Source: Prorocentrum cordatum
Lineage: Eukaryota; Sar; Dinophyceae; Prorocentrales; Prorocentraceae
Direction of reading: 5' to 3'
Assembly: GCA_963575745.1 (NCBI GenBank)
Contig: CAUYUJ010020244.1
Location: 92,501 to 156,500 of the forward strand
DNA: 64,000 nucleotides
The translations under genes were made by a program, and so were the position numbers. Under the pieces are notes generated by a model. The model was not told where the DNA came from. It was given only the letters and a program-made list of their open reading frames with translations, and ran no database searches. Shown here in pieces: positions 53,583-63,779 of the stretch; within the stretch, counting starts at the first letter, position 1; every line of letters begins with the position of its first letter.

Positions 53583-53616
53583 CCCCCAGGGAGGCCCGGT
53601 CGGGCCCCCCTGGGGG
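53583..53616. other. Short perfect hairpin
   Basis: CCCCCAGGG-GGCCCG arms around GTC with one mismatch. 53617-54190 has nothing else recognised. Confidence 0.7.
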
Positions 53617-54194
53617 AGTGGGCCAAAGGACAAAAGTAGAGGGTCCGGGCCCCGCAGACAGGAGGAAGGGAGAGGGGGAGGAGCATCAAATCATCACATC
53701 CTGACCTCGAGGGGGGGAGGTGAGTAGGGGGGTGTGAGCTGCAGCGTATTGCAGTCTGAGACAGCAGCGCGTGGCGGGCTGAGTGTGGTCAGGGCTGGGC
53801 CTGGGGGCTCGTTGCTGGGTCCTCCCCCGTTCGGGTCTACCGGCCCCGTCGGGCCAGCGCCCTGGGGGTCGCCCTGGGTCCCCCTTCCGCAGAGGTGCCC
53901 ACCATGACAGAGGATGGTGGGGGAGCCAGTTGGCCTGCGACGAGATAGACGTAGAGTGTGGAAAAGGCAAGTCATGCTGAGGTGAACTGAGGTGGAAGAC
54001 ATGTGTTCGGCCATCTCCGCGTCTATTCTTTGGTTTCGGGCACCTGATTTCAACTATTGATTTTTCCCACGTGTTTTTTCCCAACCATCCTGTGGTGTTG
54101 GGTCCTCTTTTGAAGGGACGGCGTCCCGTGTTCCTTCCTTCCTTCCTCCTCGCACCCCTCCCTCCTCTCTCCTCTCTCTCCCTGCCTCTGCCCT

Positions 54195-54800
54195 CACCAG
54201 TATGCGTCTCCCCCACCCAGTACAGCGCTTCGTGGCCTCATGGGAGCTCCACCGGAGACCCCAGTGGCTGCACTCGCATGCGTCTCCCCCGCCAAGTATA
54301 GCTTCGTGGCCCCATGAGTAGTTCCGCCGAGGGCCCCAGTGGCACCGTTCGCATGCGTGTCCCCCATGCAAGACAGCGTTCCGTGGCCCCATGTGGAGCT
54401 CCACCGAAGCCTCAATTGCACCATCCACACTCGTCTCCCACACCCAGTACAGCGTTTTGTGGCCCCATGGGGAGCTCCACCGAAAGCCCCAGTGGCAAAG
54501 TCCGCATGCGTCTCCCCCACCCAGTACAGCGCTGCGCAGCCACATAGGCAGCTCCACCGAAGGTCCCAGTGGCTGCACTCGCATACGTCTCCCCCGCCCA
54601 GTACAGCGCTTCGTGGCCCCATGGGGAGCTCCACCGAAGGCCCCAGTAGCAGAGTTCGCACGCGCCTCCCCCACCCAGTACAGCGCTTCGTGGCCCAAAG
54701 GGAGCTCCACCGAGGGCCCCAGTGGCACAGCTCGCATGTGTGTCCCCCGCCCAGAACAGCGTTTCGTGGCCCATAGGGAGCTCCACCGAAGACGAAACCC
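54195..54800 (+). repeat. 76-bp minisatellite, eight units
   Basis: Units start at 54206, 54282, 54357, 54433, 54510, 54587, 54664 and 54740 (75-77 bp), each with GTCTCCCCC, CCAGTACAGCG, TTCGTGGCCCCATG and GAGCTCCACCGA. Long minus-strand frames through it are repeat readings. Confidence 0.95.
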
Positions 54801-55059
54801 ACAACTGCGGTACTCAGGGTCCATCGCCAGGCTAATCACAATCAGATTGTTTCTGGTGTTTCATAATGGTGCTCCCGCTGCAGCGCGGGCCATCGTCGCT
54901 TCGCTCCCGTTGTTCAGAATGGCGCTCTCGCCCCAGCGCGGACCACCTGTCTGGATCCGAATCCATTTTCATCATTGTCGCTCCCTCCTTGACCCTTCTC
55001 CGCCTTTTCCTTGTCCTCCTGCTCCTCCCACCCCTTCCATACCAGTTCCTGCTGCTGCT

Positions 55060-55640
55060 GCTGCTGCTCGTCCTCGTCCGCCTCCTTCCTCCGCCTACTC
55101 ATGTTCCTCCTCCTCCTCATTTTCCTCCTGCTCATCCTCCTGCTCACCCGCTTCCTCCTTCTCTTCCTCCTCCTCCTCCTTCTCCTCCTCATCCTCCTCA
55201 TGCTCTTCCTACCCCTATGTACGCAGCTCTCCTTTTCTGAGTGTGAGCGCGCACAACACGGTGGGTCTTTCATGGAGTGCCAGGTCGGCTATGACACGCG
55301 TCCGCGGGTAGAGAGAACGCCAGCGCAATGGATAGGGATGCGAGGGAGGGATCGGATGTCAGATATGGCGCGTGCGCACCCAGCTAGTCCTCCCCCTCTC
55401 TCCTTTCTCATCATGCGCTCTCTTCCTCCTCCTCCCCTTCCTCCTTCCTCCTCCTCCTCCTGCTCTCTCCTCCTCCTTCTCCTCCTCCTACTCCTCCCTC
55501 CCTCCCTCCTCCCTCCTCCGCCCCCGCTCCTCCTCCTCCTCCGCTCCTCCTCCTCCTCCTCCTCCTCCTCCTCCTCATCCTCCTCATCCTCCTCATCCTG
55601 CTCCTCCTCCTCCTCCTCCCCCTTTTCCTCTCCCTCTCTC
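55060..55640. repeat. (TCC)n / CTG microsatellites
   Basis: TGCTGC and TCC at 55050-55210, TCC at 55425-55630, with ~200 bp of non-coding DNA between. Confidence 0.9.
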
Positions 55641-55744
55641 CCCCCCTCCCCCTGCAGGCCCTGCAGCAGGCCTTGCAGGGGGCCAACTTGCAGCAGGGCG
55701 CCAGCCCGGCGCTGAGCTGGTCCAGGCTTCCAGTGGCCCCCTTT

Positions 55745-56090
55745 CGGCCTCGTCGTCGTCGTCGTCGTCGGGGTCATCGTCGGGGTCGGGGTCGGGGTCG
55801 TCGTCGTCGGTGATGACGACGTCGTCGGCGTCGTCGTCGTCGCCGTCGTCCGCGTCCGCGTCCTCCTCGTCGTCCTTCCTCTTCCTCCAAGTCGGTCTTT
55901 ATCTTCTTCGTCTTCTTATTATTATCATTATTATCATTATTTTTCGTAGTACTAGTCGTATTATTTTCCTTTTTTTATGATTCGCATCATCGTCATCGTC
56001 CTCGTCGTCGTCCTCCTCCTCCTCCTCGTGTTCGCCCTCCTCTTCGGCCTCGTCGTCCTCCTCCTCGTTCCTCGTCCTCCTCCTCCCCCG
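55745..56090. repeat. (CGT)n, ATT-rich and (CGTCCT)n tracts
   Basis: CGTCGTCGGGGT (55745-55870), an AT-rich TTATTATTATC patch (55915-55980), then CGTCCTCC (55985-56085). A weak look-alike of the foldback terminal repeat (CGTCCAAGTTGTCGTCG) is at 56089. Confidence 0.8.
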
Positions 56091-56267
56091 TCCAAGTTGT
56101 CGTCGTCGCCAAAGGTCGAGGAGGATAGGTTTTTGGAAAGGTTCTGCTTATTGCTATGTGCTTTGGGATTCGGAGGGTCGACAGGGGTCCCGTGAGGGAG
56201 GATGGAGGAGGAGGACGAGGGAGAGGAACAGGAACACGGGACCGGACATCTGCCCTGATCGCGCCAT

Positions 56268-56289
56268 TTTGAGCCAAAATGGTTACGGC
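56268..56289 (-). other. Relict spliced leader, degraded (minus strand)
   Basis: On the minus strand it reads G, then CCGTAACCATTTTGGCTC, then AAA. There are two mismatches to the SL (G to A at position 7, terminal G to A). An (ATC)n array lies directly upstream on that strand. The retroposed body (toward 56100) is short and unrecognised. Confidence 0.85.
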
Positions 56290-56290
<1 letters not shown>

Positions 56291-56342
<52 letters not shown>

Positions 56343-56431
56343 GTGATGGTGATGGTGATGGTGATGGTGGTGGTGGTGGTGGTGGTGATGATGGTGGTGG
56401 TGATGATGATGATGATGATGATGATGACGAC

Positions 56432-56477
<46 letters not shown>

Positions 56478-56482
56478 GTGAC

Positions 56483-56558
<76 letters not shown>

Positions 56559-56716
56559 TTGATGCTAATGCTGATGCTGATGAAGATGCTGATGATGATG
56601 CTAATGCTGATGCTGATGCTGATGCTGATGACGCTGCTGATGATGATTATGATGATGATGATGATGCTGCTGATGCTGCTGATGTTGATGATGATGATGC
56701 TGATGATGATGATGAT
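56291..56716. repeat. (GAT)n = (ATC)n microsatellite
   Basis: Pure GAT with GGT and GCT interruptions. On the strand of the SL relic it reads ATC. Confidence 0.97.
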
Positions 56717-56868
56717 GAGGAGGAGGAGGAGGAGGAGAAGGAGGAGGAGGAGGAGGAGGAGAAGGAGAGGATGAGGATGGAGAAAGAGGAGGAGGAGAGG
56801 AGGAGGATGGAGGGGAGGAGGAGGAGGAGGAGGAGGAGGAGGAGGAGGAGGAGGAGGAGGAGGAGGAG

Positions 56869-56930
<62 letters not shown>

Positions 56931-57056
56931 GGAGGAGCAGGAGGAGCAGGAGGAGCATGAGGAGCAGGGGCCAGAGGACGAGGACGAGGGCGAGGAACAA
57001 GAGAAGGACGAGGAGGAGGAGGACGAAGGAGAAGGAGGAGGAAGAACAGGAGGAGG
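56717..57056. repeat. (GGA)n and (GACGAG)n microsatellites
   Basis: GGA, GACGAG and GCAGGA blocks. Confidence 0.95.
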
Positions 57057-57369
57057 CAACAACAACAACAGCAGCAGCAACAACAACAACAACAACAATC
57101 ATTTTAAGACTGTTCGCCCTTATCTGCTGGAGTGTCCAGTATCGCCTATTTCCCGGACCCTCGATACCCGCCCTCTTCGTCTTCGATCGAACCCCTTTGG
57201 GGGGGGATACCTTTCTTCCCTGCAGGCCGGGCCCCGGCAACCGGCGGGGCGGCCGCGGACCGTCGGCCTGGCCAGCGGCAGCGCTGATCGGCGGGGCGGC
57301 CGCGGACCGTCGACCCGGCCCCAAGAGGGACGGACAGGGGACCGACCACGGCGACGACGACGACGACGT

Positions 57370-57420
<51 letters not shown>

Positions 57421-57474
57421 GCGAAAGAGAGAGCGAAAGAGAACGACAGCAGGGCCACAAGGACACGAAGTTGG

Positions 57475-57995
57475 CCACGAAGGGCGACAGCGGGGCCACG
57501 AAGGGAACGCGTATGGGGCCACGAGCGCGAACGAGCGGGGGCCACAGAAGGCAACGATGGGGCCACTGAGGGTAGCAATTGGGCCACGCAGGACAAATGC
57601 ATACGGGGCCACCATGGGCGCGAACGAGCGGGTGCCACGAAGGGCATACATATATGGGGCCACGAAGGGCAGCGAGGGGGCCACGAAGGGATGCAACGGG
57701 GCCACGAAGGGCAGCGAGGGGGCCACGAAGGGCTGCAACGGGGCCACGAAGGGCAGCGAGGGGGCCACGGAGGGCAGCGAGGGGGCCACGAAGGGCTGCA
57801 ACGGGGCCTCGAAACAAAGCGAGGGGGCCACGAAGGATTGCAACGGGGCCACGAAGGGCAGGGAGGAGGCCACGAGGGGCTGCAACGGGGCCACGAAGGG
57901 CAGCGAGGGGGCCACGAAGGGCTGCAATGGGGCCACGAAGCAAAGCGAGGGGGCCACGAAGCGCTGCAACGGGGCCACGAAGGGCAGCGAGATCC
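57475..57995 (+). repeat. 21-bp minisatellite, ~24 units (left arm)
   Basis: GGCCACGAAGGGCAGCGAGG and GGCCACGAAGGGCTGCAACG units (21 bp, 7 codons). A plus-strand frame would encode (GATKGSE/GATKGCN)n, but I see no reason to call it a gene. Confidence 0.95.
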
Positions 57996-58353
57996 CGATT
58001 CCTATGTAATCTGTGAGGGAGTCCTAAGTGTGAGCGCGTCTCCTGGGTGCCTGGGTGTCGGGAGCGCGGCGCTTGAGTAAATTGCAGGAAATTCCAACGC
58101 AAGGGCGCTATGCTTCGGTAAATTGCAAGCAAGTCCCCAGCGAGGGCGCGACTCCAGAGCGCCGGGAGAATACATTCTGAGGAAGTCCCAAGCGAGGACC
58201 CCCGCTCCCGTCCGAGACTTCCTCGCATTTTATTCCCTACCTAGGCTCTGCCTAGAAGGGTTCTTACTCTCTTAGCTTACAGGGGCCGGGCAGTGCTAAG
58301 CGCCCCGGGCGGTTCCCCCAGTCCCCTGGGAGCGGTTCCCCCCAGTCCCCTGG

Positions 58354-58850
58354 GAGCTTTAGCTTTAGCTTTAGCTTTAGCTTTAGTTTTAGCTTTAGCT
58401 TTAGCTTTAGCTTTAGCTTTAGCTTTAGCTTAGCTTTAGCTTAGCTGAAGCTTAGCTGTAGCTTAGCTTTAGCTTAGCGTTTCGCTTAGCGTTTAGCTTA
58501 GCTTTAGCTTAGCTTCAGCTGAGCTTTAGCTTAGCTTTAGCTTAACTGTAGCTTAGCTGTAGCTTAGCTTTAGCTTAGCTTTAGCTTAGCTTTAGCTTAG
58601 CTTTAGCTTAGCTTTAGCTTAGCTTTAGCTTAGCTTTAGCTTAGCTTTAGCTTAGCTTTAGCTTAGCTTTAGCTTAGATGTAGCTGAGCTTTAGCTTAGC
58701 TGCTGTTCAGGTTTAGCTTAGCTGTAGCTTAGCTTTAGCTTAGCTTTAGCTTAGCTTTAGCTTAGCTTTAGCTTTAGCTTTAGCTTTAGCTTTAGCTTAG
58801 CTGTGGCTTAGCTTTAGCTTAGCGTTAGCTTAGCTTTAGCTTAGCGTTAC
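58354..58850 (+). repeat. AGCTTT / AGCTT array (11-bp higher-order unit)
   Basis: About 500 bp. The first ~80 bp is the AGCTTT hexamer. Most of the rest is AGCTTTAGCTT (11 bp), with GTAGC, GAAGC and GTTAGC variants. It lies at the centre of the quasi-palindrome. Each unit holds the palindrome AGCT. Confidence 0.97.
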
Positions 58851-59094
58851 TGTCACTACTAATGCTGCTTTCCTACGGGTTCCAACTCCTAGGTAGGGTC
58901 GCACTGGGATAATTCAGGAATCGCGCTCTCGCTTGGGAGTTCCTTAGAATTCATACAGGAATCGCTCTCCCGGCGCTCTGGAGTCGCGCTCTCGCTGGAG
59001 ACTTGCTTGCAACTTACTGAAGAATGGCCTTGCGTTGGAATTTCTTGCAATTTACCCAAGCGCCGCGCTCCCGACACCCAGGCACCCAGGAGTC

Positions 59095-59345
59095 GCGCCC
59101 GTTGTGGCCCCATGTGCATGCCCTTCGTGGCCCCGCTGTCGCCATTTGTGTCCCCCTCACTGTCCTACGTGGCCCAGTTGCTACCCTCAGTGGCCCCATA
59201 GTTGCCTTCTGTGGCCCCGCATTATCTGCACTTCGTGGCCCCCGCTCGTTCGCGCTCTTCGTGGCCCCATACGCATTCCCTTCGTGTCCCCGCTGTCGCC
59301 CTTCGTGGCCTACTTCGTGCCCTTCGTGGCCCTGCTGTCGTTCTC
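59095..59345 (-). repeat. 21-bp minisatellite, ~12 units (right arm)
   Basis: CTTCGTGGCCCC-type units, the inverse of the left-arm array, more diverged and fewer. Confidence 0.85.
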
Positions 59346-59834
59346 TCTCGCTCTCGCTTTCGCTCGTCGTCGCCGTCGTCGTCGTCGCCGTCGTCTTCGT
59401 CGTCGTCGTCGTCGTCGGTCCCCTGTCCGTCCCTCTTGGCGTCGGGTCGACGGTCCGCGGCCGCTCCGCCGATCAGCGCTGCCGCTGGCCATGCCGACGG
59501 TCCGCTGCCGCCCCGCCGCTTGCTAGGGCCCGGCCTGCAGGGAAGAAAAGTAGATCCTTCAAAAGGGGCTTGATCGAAGACGAAGAGGGCGGGTATCGAG
59601 GGTTTGGGAAATACGCGTTATGGGACACTCGAGCATATAAGGGCGAACGGTCTTAAAATGGTTGTTGTTGTTGAACTCTCACTTCTGAAGAATAAGTATT
59701 GTTGATCCCCCCCGTCCGGTGCACATTGTTTTTTCGATTGAAGTGCCCTTCCCGGGGCTCGCACCCTGTTTTTTTATCAGGGAAAATATTGAGGGTCAAA
59801 CTGTGTTGTTGGCCCCCGGTTTAGAGCAACAGCG

Positions 59835-60085
59835 GCTCCCGTCTGATACTTCCTGACAATTGATTGAAGAATCGCGCTCTCGTTTGGGACTTCCTTGCAA
59901 TTTACCGCACGGCTCCCGCATGATACTTCGTCATAACTTATTGAAGAATCGCGCTTTCGCTGGGGACTTCCAAATTACCACCGAATCGCGGCTCCCGCCT
60001 GATACTTCCACACAATGTATTCAGATGCTGCTCCTCGACACTCAGGAATCGCGCTCCCGCTACACATTGCCTGGCGATTCAAGCA
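59835..60085 (+). repeat. ~44-bp module also found in the palindrome arms
   Basis: GAATCGCGCTCTCG, GGGACTTCCTTGCAATTTAC and GGCTCCCGCCTGATACTTCC units repeat four to five times. The same module lies at 58910-59060 and, inverted, at 58085-58215. Confidence 0.8.
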
Positions 60086-60107
60086 GAATTTATGCGTCAA
60101 CAACACC

Positions 60108-60260
60108 AACAACAACAGGAGCAGGAGCAGGAGCAGGAGGAGGAGGACGAGGAGGAGGAGGAGGAGGAGGCGCGCGAGGAGGAGGGGGAGGAGGAGGAGG
60201 AGGAGGAGGAGGAGGAGGAGGAGGAGGAGGAGGAGGAGGAGGAGGAGGGAGAAGGGAGGA
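60108..60260. repeat. (GGA)n microsatellite
   Basis: CAGGAG then GGA. 60260-60440 is GC-rich. Confidence 0.95.
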
Positions 60261-60442
60261 GGTTGGAGGGAGGAGGGAGGAGGATCTGGAGGCGGAGAAG
60301 GAGCCCTTCCGCGCCGCCGCCGCCACCGCCCGCTGAGGCGCCCGCCCGAGGAGGCACCCGGCGCGGGACGGCAGCCGCTGCAGGCGGCGCGGGGCCAGCA
60401 CGGCCAAGTACAGCTCGGGCTAGCGCTCGCGGACGCCGCCGC

Positions 60443-60448
60443 CGACCT

Positions 60449-60500
<52 letters not shown>

Positions 60501-60647
60501 CTCAACGACGACGGCGACGACGGCGACGACGACGACGACGACTACGACGACGACGATAACGACGGCGATACCGACGACGATAACGACGACGTCTGTGACG
60601 ACGACGGCGACGGCGACGACGACGACGATGGCGTTGATGACCTTGGT

Positions 60648-60695
<48 letters not shown>

Positions 60696-60890
60696 CGCGC
60701 CGACGACCACGATGGGGACGACGACCGCGCCGACGACCACGACGATGACGACGACCACGGCGACCACGACGACGACGACCTCCGCCAAGACTACCACGAA
60801 GACGACGACGGCGATTACGGCGATCACGACCACGGCGACGGTCGTCTGTCACCCGTCGTCCGTCGTCCGTCGTCCGCCGTCCGTCGTCGG
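60443..60890. repeat. (GAC)n microsatellite, then (CGTCCGT)n
   Basis: GAC with ACC and GGC interruptions to 60840, then CCGTCGTCCGT to 60890. Confidence 0.95.
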
Positions 60891-60894
60891 CGGG

Positions 60895-61412
60895 CAGGAT
60901 GAGGAGGCGGCGAAGGGGGGAGGAGGGGGGAGGGGGAGTGAGAGGAGGATGAAGATGAGTAGGAGGGAAGAGTTGGAGGAGGAGGAGGAGGAGAAGGTGG
61001 AGGAGAACAAGCGGGGGAGGAGGAGGAGGAGGAGAGAGGAGGAGGAGGAAGGAGGAGGAAGAGGAAAGGAGGAGTAGGAGGAGGAGAGGAGGAGGAGGAG
61101 GAGGAGAGAAGGAGAATGAGAAAAACAAGGAGGAGGCGGAAGTAGGAGCAGAAGCAAATGGAGGATGAGCAGGAAAAAGGGTAGGAGGAGGAGGAGGAGG
61201 AGGAGGATGAGGCGGATGAGGAGGAGGAGGAGGAAGAAGAAGAGGACGTGGAAACGGCGGACGATGAGGGAGGTAGTAGGAGGAGGGAGGGAGGGAGGGA
61301 GGGAGGGAGGGAGGGGAGGGAGGGAGGGAGGAGGGTGGGAGGAGGAGGAGGAGGAGGAGGAGGGAGGAGGAGGAGGAGGAGGAGAGAGGAGGAGGAGGAG
61401 GAGAAGGGAACG
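60895..61412. repeat. (GGA)n and (GGGA)n microsatellite
   Basis: Includes (GGGA)n at 61280-61335. Confidence 0.95.
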
Positions 61413-62298
61413 GCAGCAAGATCGAGCGATTGAGCACGCCATTCAGACAGTCCGTCCCGGTTGCGGGCGGCGCGGTGGCGCCTCAGTGTCCCGTAGTATT
61501 CAGACTGCGTAGAAGAACTGGACTCCGCCATACTGACGTTTCTCGGGCCCGTCTTCTCTCTGGTGGTGATCTGGTTCAGAAGGTTTCCATCACAGGCGTC
61601 TCCGAATCGCCCAGCCTGGCATGCCCACGGTCATCCTGAAGCGCGCCTCCGCCTCTACCGCTGGCAAGCCTGAGTGCTAGAGAGTCCACATGTCTTCGAC
61701 GGCGTGGCGCTGCGTTCGAGCCGAGAGGCCATGCGCGCCAATTTGGCGCCAACGGTCCAGGACCCCCCCCCCCTGTGGGCACCTCAGAGGGCGTTCCTGC
61801 ATCGGCCACGCCTAGCGTACCCTGGAGCGTGATCATCATCCTTGTGCCGGCCATCCGCCCGCTTCGCTTCCGCGCGGCCGGCGCCGGTGTCCCGCCGGGA
61901 TGTGCTTGCCGTGCGCCTCGGGCCCCGTCCTGCCCCAGAGGTCCGCGGCGGGCTCGATCTGCCGCCCCAGCGGGTCGGCGCGGACCAGCGTGTCTTCCTG
62001 CACTTGCACAGCATGAGACCTGCTCTCCCCTCCGTCGCCTCCCCCTGGTTTCTTGTTCCTCTCAGGCAGGCTGCTCGGCGCACTCGCCCGTGCCCCCCCC
62101 CCCCCCCTCGGTCCGCCTGCTCCTCCTGCTCCCCCTTCCCCTCGCCTTCCTCAGGGGCTCTGTCTGGGCCTTCTCAGGGGGGCTCTCTCTCTTGGCTTCC
62201 TGCTCCCCCGGGTCCTCCTGCTCCTCCGCTCCCCTCCTCAGGGCCTCTTCCCTGGCCCAAGGGAGCCGCATGGGCACGGCGGGGGTTCGGCTGGTGGC
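61413..62298. other. GC-rich stretch, no gene recognised
   Basis: Open frames on both strands, no domain. A poly-C run is at 62093-62107. Confidence 0.4.
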
Positions 62299-62860
62299 CC
62301 GCCGCGGGGGCGCCTCGTGGGCGCCCCGTGGGCCGCCGCGTGGGCGCCGCGTGGGCGCCCCGCGGCCGCCGCGTGTGGCCGCCCGTGGCCGCCGCGTGGC
62401 CGCATGTGGCCGCCGCGTGGCCGCCGTGTGGCCGCCGCGTGGCCGCCGCGTGGGCGTTACCGAACCTGCACCGTATGGGTCACACCACGTGGGGTTGCCT
62501 GCAGCACGTAGCTCCCACCACGTGGGCCCACACCGCACGAGTTGCTCACACGGCATGGCTTCCACCACACGGCTCACACCGCATAGCTTTCGCCACACAG
62601 CTCACACCGCACGGCTTACGCAGCAGAGCCCACACCACATAGCTTACACCGCATAGCTTGCACACCATTGCACACACACACACACACGCACACACGCACA
62701 CACAGACAGACACACACACACCACGTAGCTCACATCGCATAGCCTACAACATAGAGCACGCTACATGGTTCACATAACATATATTGCAACACATAACTTA
62801 TCAGACACATATATGATACCACGTAGCTCACACCGCATAGCTTGTACCTCCACCGTGCAC
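62299..62860. repeat. GCCGCGTGG array, then CACACCGCATAGCTT repeats and (CA)n
   Basis: CGCCGCGTGGCCGC units (62299-62455), imperfect 13-17-bp CACACC(A/G)C(A/G)TAGCT units (62480-62860) and (CA)n at 62671-62722. Confidence 0.85.
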
Positions 62861-63136
62861 TCACTCGCTGATTGGAGGTCACGCTGGCTGAAATGCTCAT
62901 CCTCCTGATAATTGGCAACCTCCCCCTCATCGTCTAATGTGCAGCCCCCGTCTCACTGACTGTGCATCACACAATGGTCCTATCCGGGGGGTCAGAATCA
63001 TCAAAAACAGCCCTGCCGGCATACAGAAGGGAAGGGAAGGGATGGTCGGGCGGGGTATGATGTCAGATCTGGCGCGAGCGCACCTAACTTGCCTGCCTCT
63101 TTTCTCCCCCCTTTTTTCCCTCCCCCCGCGGCTTAG

Positions 63137-63380
63137 TGGGCCCTGGAAACGGCAGGGCCGTTTTGTTCCCGGTTCCGTTTTGCCGTTTTTGTTGCGGGTT
63201 CCGAAGCCTTTTTTTTACCAGTTCCGTCGCCGTTTTTTACCGGATCCGGGTCCAGCCCCGATCCTGGAGCCGTTTTTGTTGCCGTTTCCGGTCGCCGTTT
63301 CTGTTTGTGCCGTTTCCTCAATTTCCAAGAGGCCCTTTTCGGAAACGGTGAAAAAACGGCCCTGCCGTTTCCGGGGCCCA
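63137..63380. mobile_element. Foldback / MITE-like element, ~29-bp ends
   Basis: TGGGCCCTGGAAACGGCAGG at the left is the inverse of the right end CCTGCCGTTTCCGGGGCCCA with one mismatch. The inverse pairing continues through GGCCGTTTT. The interior repeats CCGTTTT(T)G...GGTTCCG. Flanks are TTAG and TTAAG. Confidence 0.8.
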
Positions 63381-63435
63381 TTAAGTTCCCTCCCCTCCAG
63401 GGTCTCACACGCTTGGTGTTTCGCTGGCTCGCCTG

Positions 63436-63726
63436 ATGGCAGTCCGCTGGTGCGAGCGCCGCCGGCAAAGTCTGGCACGCACGCGCAAGGTTCGTCCAGG
63501 TGCCCCCATTCCCTCACGCTTCCGACGTGCTTTGATCATGTTGCAGGCAGCGCGCTTAATCACCATGCGTGCCTGGAGGACTGGAGCCACAGTGTACAAT
63601 GGACGCTCGGCTGTCGTCGAGGGTCTGGGGAGCTTTAGGCCTCGCACGGGTCGCCTTGAAGGGGCCATCTTCTCCGTCTTCGCTGTGCATGACAAGGTTT
63701 GTAAGCCGAGCTGCGGTGTGAAATGA
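63436..63726 (+). CDS. Possible small unknown ORF
   Basis: 96 codons from ATG to TGA with balanced composition (e.g. RRALIMLQAARLITMRAWRTG). No domain, SL or coding context. A minus-strand frame overlaps it. Chance is likely. Confidence 0.2.
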   Translation: MAVRWCERRRQSLARTRKVRPGAPIPSRFRRALIMLQAARLITMRAWRTGATVYNGRSAVVEGLGSFRPRTGRLEGAIFSVFAVHDKVCKPSCGVK

Positions 63727-63779
63727 CCCAGCAAGTCTTCTGCAATGAATCGTTGTAGTCGTTGCTCTGGTCCCCCTCC

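Larger units (their letters stand above)
57057..59673. mobile_element. 2.6-kb quasi-palindrome (foldback-type element)
   Basis: The left arm 57057-58250 and right arm 58884-59673 are inverse copies, in order: (CAA)n/(TTG)n, a CATTTTAAGAC(T/C)GTTCGCCC segment, CCCTCGATACCCGCCCTCTT, a CCTGCAGGCCGGGCCC segment, GACGGACAGGGGACCGAC, (GAC)n, a 21-bp minisatellite, GGGTGCCTGGGTGTCGGGAG and CCCTACCTAGG. The arms differ mainly in minisatellite length. The centre holds the AGCTTT array. No transposase. Long inverted arms made of tandem repeats resemble foldback transposons. Confidence 0.88.

Noticed and set aside
56085-56115. Third copy of the microsatellite-cored foldback
   Set aside because: Only a short CCCCCGTCCAAGTTG stretch matches, and CGT replaces the GTG part; too weak to call.
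56279-58009. 576-codon plus-strand frame with (GATKGSE)n repeats
   Set aside because: Made of (GAT)n, (GGA)n and a 21-bp minisatellite. No SL on this strand and no balanced region.
58354-58850. AGCTTT array as a telomere
   Set aside because: The plant-type TTTAGGG telomere motif expected in dinoflagellates is absent; the array is internal and lies at a palindrome centre.
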